From assembly GCA_013180625.2 (NCBI GenBank), contig SNVD02005050.1:1-64000 (forward strand): a stretch of DNA of 64,000 nucleotides, read 5' to 3'. The translations under genes and the position numbers were made by a program. This stretch comes from Boswellia sacra. Its lineage: Eukaryota > Streptophyta > Magnoliopsida > Sapindales > Burseraceae. Under the pieces are notes generated by a model, which made no database searches, had not been told where the DNA came from, and was given only the letters and a program-made list of their open reading frames with translations. Shown one piece after another: positions 1 through 9,744 of the stretch. Every line of letters starts with the position of its first letter. Within the stretch, counting starts at the first letter, position 1.

Positions 1-1248
1 AAAATGCCACCTCATTGGAAAGCTCAAGACAAAAGAAAATTTTTAACCGAGGTGAAAAATTTTTACTAGGATGATCCGTCTCTTTTCAAATATTGTCCAG
101 ATCAAATAATAAGAAGATGCATACCCGACAATGAGGTAAGTAGTGTCATTAACTTTTGTCATTCTGACGCATGTGGAGGACATTTTTCATCTAGAAAAAC
201 AGCTGCTAAGATCTTACAATGTGGATTTTATTGGCCCACCTTATTTAAAGATGCACATGCATTTTGCAAAACGTGTGAAAATTGTCAAAAATTGGGATCC
301 ATTTCAAAAAGAAACATGATGCCTTTGAATCCCATTCTTGTTGTTGAAATCTTTGATTGTTGGTGTATTGATTTTATGGGACCCTTTCCACCGTCATTTG
401 GTTTTGTGTATATCCTTGTTGCAGTAGACTATGTTTCCAAATGGGTCGAGGCAACTCCATGTCGAAACAATGACCACAAAACAGTTGTCAAATTCTTGAA
501 AGAGAATATCTTGAGTAGATTTGGAATTCCTCGAGCCATTATTAGTGATGGGGGTACGCATTTTTGTAATAAATCATTTGAAACCTTAATGAGAAATATG
601 GAATAACCCATAAAATTTCTACACCTTATCACCCACAAACAAGTGGACAAGTTGAATTAGCTAATAGGGAGATAAAACAGATCCTAGAAAAAACGGTTAA
701 CCCAAATCGTAAAGATTGGTCTTTAAGACTTAGTGATGCACTTTGGGCTTACCGAACTGCATTTAAAACATCATTGGGAATGTCTCCTTATAGACTAGTT
801 TATGGAAATCCTTGTCACTTACCTGTGGAAATTGAGCATAAAGCTTATTGGGCCATTAAAACATTCAACACAAATTTGAATAATGCTTGCAAGTTACGTA
901 AACTCAACTGAGTGAACTTGAAGAAATCAGGAATGAGGCTTATGAAAATTATAAAATCTACAAAGAAAAAATGAAGGTTTTTCATGACAAATCCATTGTT
1001 AGAAAATATTTTGAACCTTCACAAAAAGTTCTTTTGTATGATTCAAGATTGCACTTGTTTTCTGGTAAACTTCGTCTCGTTGGACTGGGCCTGTTTTTGT
1101 TAAAAATGTTTTTCGCCTCATGGAGCAGTTGAATTGAGAACCCAAGGAATTGGAAAATGTGTTTAAAGTTAATGGAACAACGGTTAAAACCATTCTTTGA
1201 AAATTTTGACCAAAACGAAGAGTCTATTGCTTTAATTGATCCTTTTTA
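1..1248 (+). pseudogene. Ty3/gypsy integrase, 3' end of pol (decayed)
   Basis: This is the end of a retrotransposon polyprotein, which would splice element cDNA into host DNA. From about 165 to 300 the frame reads an H2C2 zinc-binding segment (GGHFSSRKTAAKIL, then CKTCENCQK). The integrase core starts near 350 with CIDFMGPFP, has the second acidic residue in IISDGGTHF near 545, and the segment [10 protein letters not shown] near 630. The window edge cuts off its N-terminal side. An in-frame TAG lies at 67-69. The frame shifts near 600 and a TGA lies at 909-911, after which the frame is lost again. A last readable piece (1157-1248) ends ALIDPF and stop, a common end of this type of pol. The wording is closest to the Athila/Tat side of Ty3/gypsy; the lineage is inferred by eye. 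The LTR at 4279-5803 belongs to the same element. Confidence 0.85.
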
Positions 1249-2200
1249 AGGATTGATTTTCCCGGTCAAGTGGCGGATACGGTACTCCGTGGCTTTTAAA
1301 GTCGGTTTTTCAGTTCCCTAAAAACTGTTGCTCACCTTGCATCCATTTTCTTTTTCTCTCTCTCATTTTCTTCACATGGATACCATTCTCTCAAAATTGC
1401 ACAAACATTTTCCCTCTCTTCCGCAAAATGATTTGCTTAAAATTTATAAAGCTCGTGCAGAAAGACTAAGGTTGTTGATGCGTAAAGGTATTCCTGCTGA
1501 TTTAGATGGTTAATTGAAGCCAGGTTCGATTTCCTATGATTTCAGATAATCCTGTGTCCCCACATGCCAGGTTTGGGAAAAAGCTCTTACGCCAAAAAGC
1601 GAAGAGCAAAAAGGTTACAAGTTTGTACCAGATGGGCAAGATGGACTTGTAACCAGCGTTGCCGCTCAGATGGACTTGTAACCAGCGTTGCCGCTCTTGG
1701 GATATTTGTCTAACAATCGAGAGGATAAACTACAGTTCATCAAGAATGGACTGAGTAAGGAGTCTTTGGATGATATCCGAACGACTCTTGAGACGCATTC
1801 TTGTGGACTTGTGCAGCGTGAAATTTTTAATTTGTGGACACAATTCCGAGATGAGCAGGAACGCTATAGTCTTGGGAATCTGACTCAAAACGACCCTGTT
1901 TGCCAGTTTATAAGAAAACTGGATGGGAAGCATATCCCCAACTCATAGAAGGTGTTTAAGCCGTTTCTGGACGTAAAACCAGAGGAAGATGTGAGCCACA
2001 GTCACAACTACCTGTACATATGCATGCGTGCCATCATTTTTGAATTTTAATACCTCATTGCTGTCATTTTTGAATTTTTATCTTTTGTTTGACTTTTGGT
2101 GTCTTATTTCATCATCTTTTGACCTTTCTATGCATTATTGTCATATTTTTCAAAAAGCAACCGAGCTACCTATTTAGATGTCATCATTAGCATACCTTTT
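1249..2200 (+). other. Post-pol spacer with unrecognised short ORFs
   Basis: This stretch lies between the pol end and the LOG-like copy. A CT-rich run precedes an ATG at 1376 that opens a 45-codon frame to 1513 (MDTILSKLHKHF...). An open stretch at about 1690-1948 contains KLQFIKNGLSKESLDDIR and ends HIPNS. The two pieces could be remnants of one older ORF in the place where some plant gypsy elements carry an extra or envelope-like ORF. I do not recognise either, and no membrane segment is visible. A 29-bp tandem duplication separates them. Confidence 0.3.
1639..1696 (+). repeat. 29-bp perfect tandem duplication
   Basis: The 29-base unit beginning AGATGGACTTGTAACC occurs twice head to tail, at 1639-1667 and 1668-1696, with no mismatch seen. 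Because 29 is not a multiple of three, the duplication shifts any reading frame that crosses it. It may have broken the ORF of this spacer. Confidence 0.9.
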
Positions 2201-2208
2201 TGCACTCC

Positions 2209-2215
2209 ATAAATA
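2209..2215 (+). promoter_or_regulatory. Possible TATA box of the LOG-like copy
   Basis: ATAAATA lies 50 bases upstream of the ATG at 2265. A pyrimidine-rich stretch (about 2219-2240), which could hold a transcription start, follows it. Spacing and composition fit a plant core promoter. AT-rich strings are common here, so this is only suggestive. Confidence 0.35.
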
Positions 2216-2264
2216 CCACATCTCTTGTTCTCTTCTTCACACATAGTTAGAGAGTTGCATAGAC

Positions 2265-2905
2265 ATGGAGGGAACTTCACAACGTCGAATCCAAAGGATA
2301 TGTGTATTCTGCGGATCTCGACCGGGTAAAAGTGAGGAGTTTGTAGAAGTAGCAAACTATCTTGGTAGGCTACTGGCTTTCATGTGGTTTATGGGGGAGG
2401 TAGCCTCGGGTTAATGGGTTGCGTATCAACAGCTGCACATGTAGGAGGCAGTCAAGTGTTAGGAGTTATTCCTAAAGCTTTGGCTGTAGAAAGCATTGTT
2501 GGAAAAACGGTTGGGAAGGAGTTACAGGTCTCCTCTATGCATGAACGCATGGCACATATGCTCATCAATTCAGATGCCTTTATTGCTTTACCAGGTGGCT
2601 TTGGCACTCTTGAAGAAATTTTTCAAATTGCCTCTTGGGCCCAACTGAATCTCCATAAAAAACCCATAGGTTTGTTGAATGTTAAAAATTTCTTTGATCC
2701 TTTAATAAGTTTTGTTGATGCAGCTGTGGAACAAAATTTTATCCCTCATTCAGCGAGAAAGATCCTTGTTTCTGCCACTTCTGCTGGTGAGTTACTTGAC
2801 AAATTACAAGAAGTTGAGTATGAACCTGACCCAGCTAGTACTCAAATTAATTGGGCAGGAGGGCAAAACAAAAAGTGCAAATTGGATTTGGATCTCCGTT
2901 TGTAA
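2265..2905 (+). pseudogene. LOG-like: LOG-like cytokinin riboside 5'-monophosphate phosphoribohydrolase, intronless retroelement-borne copy
   Basis: LOG enzymes release the active cytokinin base from cytokinin riboside 5'-monophosphates in the cytosol. The ATG at 2265 opens MEGTSQRRIQRICVFCGS, the usual N-terminal strand and CGS loop. The rest (2384-2905) reads VVYGGGSLGLMG, then SSMHERMAHM, the family signature PGGFGTLEE at 2591-2617, and IASWAQLNLHKKPIGLLNV. Total span is about 213 codons, close to a full-length plant LOG. Near 2375-2384 the frame changes: about four codons seem to be missing just before VVYGGG. In the upstream frame a TAA follows at 2412. Plant LOG genes normally contain several introns; here the whole domain is uninterrupted, as in a reverse-transcribed mRNA copy. 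It lies between the pol end and the polypurine tract of a Ty3/gypsy element, on the same strand. A protein started downstream of the break would lack the N-terminal nucleotide-binding loop. Family assignment is secure; capture by the element is inferred. Confidence 0.85.
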
Positions 2906-4269
2906 TTTTTTTCTTCTTCTTGTCCTTTATTTTATTTTATTTTATTTTTAGCATTTTATTTTATGAGTCTTTCAGGTCATCTCTCTTGAATAACAGAAGC
3001 TTCAGGTAATGTCTCCTATACTTTATCTCTCTACATTTAAACATTGAGGACAATGTTTCATTTGGTTGGGGGGGAAGGATAGTAGACATAAGTGTGTCTT
3101 GAAATTTTATTTTTTCTTGCAAAAAAAAAAAAAGCGAGTTAGTAATTAGATTCAGAGTGCGGTGTAAGGAGTTCAAATCCTCTTGAGACGCATTCTGGGT
3201 CAGGAATGGCAGAGTATGGAGGGCCAGTTTGAACTCTTGAAACCCATTCTAACCAATTTGTCATTTTATTTTGATCTTATGAACTCATTTTAGCTAACTT
3301 GATATTATTTAGACTTGATTTTTGAATTTTATAACAAGGAAGTCTTATTCATTTCACTTTGAATTATTCAAATCTATGAACTCTCACAACCTTATCATAA
3401 AAAAAAAAAAAATTTGTGTGCTTATGTACTCATTAAGCAAGTATTCATGAGCCTTTCTTCACACACACACACATACCTTGATGCATGATTGTGGGTGGCA
3501 AAATGAAATGTTGTAATATTTGAGTTCTTTTGTTTTGTTTAGGATAACAACACAAAGGAAGGGAAAGTTAAAAAAAAAAAAAAGCAAAAAAAAGAAAGAA
3601 AAAAAGAAGAAAAAAATAGCAATTGTGGATAAAGTTTGGTCTCGTAGCCTCCTTAATTCGAGCAATTAAGCCCGAGGGGTGCCTTAACAACCTAATACCC
3701 TAAGACCAACTGGTTTGGGAGCTATTGGCCCAAAGCTCGTTACATGATTAAGGAGAAAGCTTAATGGGATTGAACATTGCACTATCCATAGTTTCTAAGC
3801 AAAAAATAAAGCATCGGCAAACCCGAGTCGTTAAGCTCGAAGGGGTGTCTTAACACCTAATGCCCTAAGGCCAACTGGTCTGGGAGCCATTAGCCTAAGG
3901 CTCGCTACATGGGTTAAAGATGCATTCTTTCAAAAAAAAAAAAAAAAAAAAAAACACATATATATATAAAATAAATGAATGCCCCCTACCTAAAGTTGTT
4001 AGCCTTAACAAATATTAGAACCGATATGGCTTCTTTCTAATAAGCCCCATAGTCATGTGTTAACTGAGCACAAAAAGGAGGTTTATTGATATCTTGACTG
4101 AAGGGTACATGAGTCATAAAAAAAAAATGATATAATAATCATTGGTTGAGAGTTTGTTTATTTGGATAAAATCAAGGAGAGTGCAATAATGACCACCTTG
4201 GATGTAAAATTCTATAAATCACTTCTAAATAATAACGCTTTAATTGCTAGGGACTAGCAATAAGCTAGT
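2906..4269 (+). other. Noncoding 3' spacer of the gypsy element
   Basis: No gene is seen. At 3042-3076 a string ACATTGAGGACAATGT leads to a G-run (GGTTGGGGGGG), a pattern often found after the last ORF of plant gypsy elements. Several poly-A runs follow, and the pair of repeats listed separately. The spacer ends at the polypurine tract at 4270. Confidence 0.6.
3666..3916 (+). repeat. Two diverged ~85-bp direct repeats in the gypsy spacer
   Basis: The unit at 3666-3750 (TTAAGCCCGAGGGGTGCCTT, later CCAACTGGTTTGGGAGC) recurs at 3830-3916 (TTAAGCTCGAAGGGGTGTCT, later CCAACTGGTCTGGGAGC). About 80 bases of other sequence separate them. Similarity by eye is roughly 85 percent. Function unknown. Confidence 0.8.
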
Positions 4270-4278
4270 TGGGGGGTG
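4270..4278 (+). other. Polypurine tract of the gypsy element
   Basis: TTGGGGGGTG lies directly before the LTR start TGATGAACAC. Plus-strand DNA synthesis of an LTR element would begin here. The position confirms plus orientation of the element. Confidence 0.65.
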
Positions 4279-5803
4279 TGATGAACACTTAAATATGCAT
4301 GTTTAATAAGAGTTTAGTTCATCATATTGCATTAATAGTGTCATTAAATTCCTCAACTTAAGCATATTTGTAGCATTTGCATCTTTGGAATTAATTCCTC
4401 TTAATTTTGGTTTTGTTACAGGTTCGGTAAAATGGGCATAACTCTCTATTTATAGATCAGAATGGTGCAATTCTTAATGTTTGGAAAGCTGATTCAATTG
4501 TCTGCAAGATTGCATTTCACAAGCATAATCAAATTCGGGCTCTTAGTGGACCAAAATTGGGCTTGAAGTGAACCCATCTACAGTCTCGGCCCAGTCTGAC
4601 CAGGCCTCAGTATTTGGACCGTATCTCTCAAAATACGTATCCAAATTGTGCAAATCAATATGTTCTAGAAATCTGAGAGAAATATCTACAACTTTCATGA
4701 AGACATGTGATTAAAATTCACAACATTTCGATGTCAAAATTGATGGTCAAAGTCGGTGCCTAATGATCCCAATTGTCAAAGATATTTACAACTAATATTT
4801 GACAATTATGCCCTTGTAATTTGACAAGTTTGCCCCTGGATGTATCTATAAATAGAGGTGCCTTGTGACCCATTAGGGCATCTTGGCCTTGGCTGGAACA
4901 TTTTGGCTTTGGCTAGGATCTTGTATTGTGTTTTGTGTGTTTATGTTATTAATGAATTTCCTTTTTCTTGCATTTTATTTTCTTTCTATTATAATGTTCT
5001 TCTAATTTCTCTTTTGCTAAGGTGAAAGGGTGAAACCCTTGATATGAGAATAAGGATTCTCTAACCCTTAATATGTGCTTAATAATCATAATATTGTGTT
5101 ATTTATTCATATGATTTATATTTAATTTCTTAATCAATCTTGACACCACTCGTAAAGTGGAGGTCTTGATCCATTGTCGACAATCCTTGGCACATCAAAT
5201 GCTTGGATCCTTTCTAGATGATGTATGGTTCTTCCTTACCGACACGAATCTAGTTAGGAACCTTGATTTGTTGTAGACATATGGTGATTGGCACATTGGA
5301 TGCTTGAACCCATTTACAAGAAGTGGTATAAATATTGGTAATGAAACAAATATAATTCATATAACTAAAATGGGTTAATTATCCTTATTTGAAATATCAA
5401 GGGCGGATCCCCTAACCTTAGCCTTCATTGTTATTGTGTTAATTCCTCTTGTATTTTAATTATTCTATTGTTTATGAACTTCTTATTTTATTTACTATGG
5501 TAGGTTCTACCACCTTATGAAATTGTTCTTTAATTTACTATGGTTGGTTATACCACCTATTTCCATGGATGGTTTTACCTCCTCTTGCTTTTTGTTTTAT
5601 ATTTGAATGGTCGGTAATACCACCTACCATCTTACATACTTGTTGATATTATCTTGTTATTTCTTGAATTATCCATATCACATTTGTTTAGCTTATAATT
5701 TGTAACGCTTAAATTCCCTTCCTCGTGGATCGACCCCGGTCTCACCGGGTTTTATTACTTCGACACTCCTATACTTGGGAGACAATCCTTTTTCGGATGT
5801 GTC
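4279..5803 (+). repeat. 3' LTR of the Ty3/gypsy element
   Basis: The LTR starts TGATGAACACTTAAATATG after the polypurine tract and ends near TTTTTCGGATGTGTCA at 5803, about 1.5 kb. It contains the segment GATCGACCCCGGTCTCACC near 5729, typical of the LTR end in plant Athila/Tat-like elements. A TATA-like TATAAATAG near 4849 may be its promoter. The right boundary is judged by similarity to remembered elements, because the 5' LTR is outside the window and no target duplication can be checked. Confidence 0.6.
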
Positions 5804-6287
5804 AGCAAATACCCAACGTTGCCTACCTTTCTCTAACCTTCTTCTTCCTTCCATAGTGGCAGTCACACCAGCACAATTTTGGGAATGAGAAGGAATGGAA
5901 ATTTTTTGTTTTTTTGGCAAACTTTGTTGCTGATGACATTTGGGTGAACTTTGTAGTTATGATTTTGGGAACTTTTGATGGTATTCTAGAGTACTCATCA
6001 ACTTTTGGCCACATTGTGTGGACAAATGTTGCTAACTTTGATGTTCTTCATTGTGACAAATAGTATTACAATGAAACTTAAATCAGCTTGCTTTGGGAAT
6101 AGAACAGTCTTGCCTTGTTTTCTAACTTTGTTTACACCATTATATGAAATTTGAAATATTGGTCTAGCATCAGTCATCGAATTTTTCTTCAATTCCCATG
6201 TTTTATTAGATATTTATGATAACAGGTTTGTTCTTTTCTTGCATGTTTTTTTTTTTTTTTTTTGAGAAAATTGAAAAAATGGACACA
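5804..6287. other. Intergenic, nothing recognised
   Basis: Flank of the gypsy LTR. No convincing coding region or repeat was seen on either strand; a long T-run lies at about 6246-6263. Confidence 0.5.
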
Positions 6288-6640
6288 ATTAGGGGCCCTT
6301 AGTTAAATATGATGCAAAAAGGTAAAAAAACAAAGCTAAAACAAGCAACTTGACAAAACACTCGACAAAACTCGATAGAGCTCGACACAAGCTTTCATCT
6401 GACATGTCGAGTGTCGATACACGATTCGAGACATCTAAATGTCAATTTTCACGTATCCGACACTCGACATGTCGAATGAAAGCTTGTCGACTTCTTCGAA
6501 AATAGACTGATATCGAGTGTCGGTTATGAATCCGACACGACTCGACATGTAAGTGTCGAGTGTCAAGTGGAGCCGAGATAAATCTGACACTCACCATCGT
6601 CTACCTCGCGATGAAACCCATCGGTTTCCACAGTTTTCAT
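6288..6640. repeat. hAT-type end fragment rich in CGACACTCGACA repeats
   Basis: This stretch contains many short direct and inverted copies of GTCGAGTGTCG / CGACACTCGACA. Its left part (AGTTAAATATGATGCAAAAA, then AAAACAAGCAAC) matches the foldback element at 33326-33749. Its right part (CTACCTCGCGATGAAACC, CAGTTTTCATA) matches, in reverse, the inner side of the hAT end at 33235-33310. It therefore looks like one terminus of a related, otherwise absent transposon. Confidence 0.7.
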
Positions 6641-9138
6641 ACACATCAAACCACAAAAATCACATAATAAAACTAGATTTATCCCTAGAAACATAGAATA
6701 AGTTCACGAATTCGACGGAAACACAAATCCCTAATTAAGATTTCGTAAAAACTAAATCAATCTAACGAAATAGAAAACAACATTCTATATATGTGTAAGA
6801 ATGATTTCTTTGTAATAAAAATATGATTTAAAAGAAAAAAAACATTTATGCACTTGACCTTTCCAATATAGCATACTGCAAAATTATTAATAAATTTATG
6901 ATAAATTTATTAATACATTTTATGATAAATTTAAAAATTATTTATAGTAGTTTATAATAAATTTATGAAAAAATATTTGTTGTAATTTATAACGGATTTA
7001 TAATAAATTCAAAATATTCTTAAATTATTTATAGCAATTCATAATAAATAATTTTTAAAATCTACAAAATTATTATCCTTATATATATTTATATTACAAT
7101 TATACTAGAACAAGAAAAAATTTTAAGTCTTTTTTATAAAGTAACAAAATTTATATTATCAAGGTTACTCACATAATAAAGAAAATTAACATTCCTATGT
7201 ACAACCAAACACAATAATCTGATTCCTATAGTAATCTAGACCGAGATTCTTGTAACAAACCAAACACACTAACCATACTTTCCCAGATATCAGATTCTCA
7301 TGTTTTACTTTCCCAGCAGTGTGATCCCATTCTCAAGAAACACAGAGAAATAATTTCATTTGCCACTTAGGCTTGGTGCATCACAAACAGCTGGGCATGG
7401 GTTAATGCTGTGCAAGGAAACAAGCAATTGAATTTTCATTTATATTGTCTCAAAAATATTAAAAAATTAATTTTAATTATTTATAATTTAATTAAAATAT
7501 TTCAAAAATAAATATGAAAAATTAATTAAAAGTACTTTTTAAAATATTAGTTAGCTTGAATTTAAATTTTTTAGTTTTAATTAAATATTTACATGATATT
7601 GTTTGTAAATTATTTTAATTTATTATAAAGAAATTAACCCAATCCAATTTGGTCTTTTAATGAACACAAGTTCTTTTTAAATAAATTTTCACACTAAAAT
7701 TTAAATTTAACTTAGTTAAATTTTTGCCACAAATATCTTTCTTTTTAAAAAATTAATTCTATTAAAAATATTATATAACTAAATAATTAGTATTTTATTT
7801 CTAAAACTCAATAAAATTTCTTGAAAAAATCAAATATTAATATACAATTAAGATTTTAAAATTATATATATTTTCTAATTGTACGAACTTATCTTTCAAC
7901 TTTATATTTGTATCAAACTCTCGTATTCTCATAGCATTACTTAAAAAATTTAGTATATTATCTAACTATAATTTTAGTTTCTATAACAATCTATTTTATT
8001 ATTTTTTAAATTAACAATATTATTTTATTCATGTGATTTTAATTTTAGGCATCTCTACTAGAAAATATAAATTTACATATGAAAAATTAAGAAAAAATTT
8101 GGAAACTAAGTTGAAGCCTAAATCAAAGCCTCTTGATAAATATGTAAAGGAATAAAATAAAATTATATTAACATAAAATAAAAATGAAATAAATAATACC
8201 AACAAAAAATGACAATTGTTAGATAGTAAAATCCCTTAAGCAAGCGTTGTAAAAAACACAACTAAATATCAGAAGATTGCCAATCAAGAATCATGAATTC
8301 TCATTCTAAGCATAAATAGGTTCAAGATTTCATTCAAATTTCAACAAAAATAAAAAGTTTACTCACACTAAACATTATGCCACTTCACGATTCTTTTTAA
8401 TAATTGTTGTAGCCTAGCACATTTATATATTATACTAAGAAGATCATTTGATAAGAAAGTAGCAGGTCACATGTTGATATTATTTTAATGCACAGATATG
8501 TACTAGAGACTGCAACCACAAGTTAATATTATTGTGAATTTATGTATTAGTAATATGGATGTAATTACATTATTTATATTTGGAAGTTATATAACATTAT
8601 TTATATTTGGACATAATTACATTATATTTAAAGGCTACATAAGTTTTACTATGTCAAGCCTGCTTAGAAAAAATTGGTGCGCGCTAAAGCAGTGCACCAA
8701 ATTTTCTAAAAATTTAGAACTCTAAAATAGAAACAAAAACACATTCATTTTTTAACACATGAAGAGTTTTTCTCACTCAATTATGTTTTTATCTCTAGCT
8801 ATTGTTGTTTCTAGAACAAGTTCAGAGTCTCTTAAACGAATAAGAAAAAGTTATCCAGCAAAAGCTACGGTTTGACCCCAAGTCTTAATTTAATTAAGAA
8901 ATAAGGTGAGATCTTTTTATATCTCAATGATCTTGCTTCCCATTTTTCCCTTTTGGTTAAGTTCTATTTCTATATTTAGTTTAACCCAAACATTTGGGAT
9001 TCTCCTATTATTCCTTGTTCTTATGTCTTTGTTCGTTGGTAGAATTTCTCTCACTCGGTCACTCTTTTTACCTCTTTCAACTCTGGGTTTTGCTCTTCTA
9101 TGGATCTGGTTTTCTTTATTATTATGAGTGATTTTTCT

Positions 9139-9179
<41 letters not shown>

Positions 9180-9744
9180 ATATGGTTTTATCGATATGGA
9201 ATGGAGTGTATAATTGAAGTGCTTCAAAAATAATGCGCATGGGTGACATTGATATGAGTTTGTGTTCCCATTTTCATTTGCATGAGTGACAATAATGTAC
9301 TGTTGAACAGATTTTGTGTTTCTTTTTTCCCTTTTTATGGTGTTGATCATATAGAGGTTCAGCTAGTATAGAAAATAGGGGATCGTTGTTCATATATTAA
9401 ACAATGTATAAGTGAATGTTTGTTGGTGCTTTTATTATATTCATAAGCTTTTCCAAGTCTTCTAGCTATTACGTCCTAATAACACGTAAACTACATTAAC
9501 TTTAGTAAACAAATCTATGTCAATGTGCCGTAATTTAATTATAAAAAAGTTCATTGCTATTATCGCCCTAATAGGCTATGTAATCATATTGCATTAATTA
9601 TTAAATAACTTGATTTGCTAATTTTTATTTTCTACAGGCTTTGTTTTAACAGATGAATGATTATTAATTATATTTTTTTCCTCTTTCAAAGATTCTAGAT
9701 AAAGCAAAAGATTGGAATCAAAGGAAATTTCTTGTTTTAAGAAC
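6641..9744. other. AT-rich intergenic region
   Basis: About 3 kb of very AT-rich sequence with frequent short A and T runs. No supported gene was seen. Open frames at 8534-8725 and 8906-9127 have low-complexity hydrophobic composition and no recognisable domain. The 5' end of the CACTA element should lie here or be deleted, but no CACTACAACAAAAG start was found. Confidence 0.6.
9141..9177. repeat. (TG)n microsatellite
   Basis: An uninterrupted run of about 18 TG units. It lies in intergenic sequence upstream of the CACTA gene. Confidence 0.97.

Noticed and set aside
8906..9127. Hydrophobic 73-codon open frame upstream of the TG microsatellite
   Set aside because: T-rich composition alone explains the Leu/Phe/Ser content; no conserved neighbour or start context.
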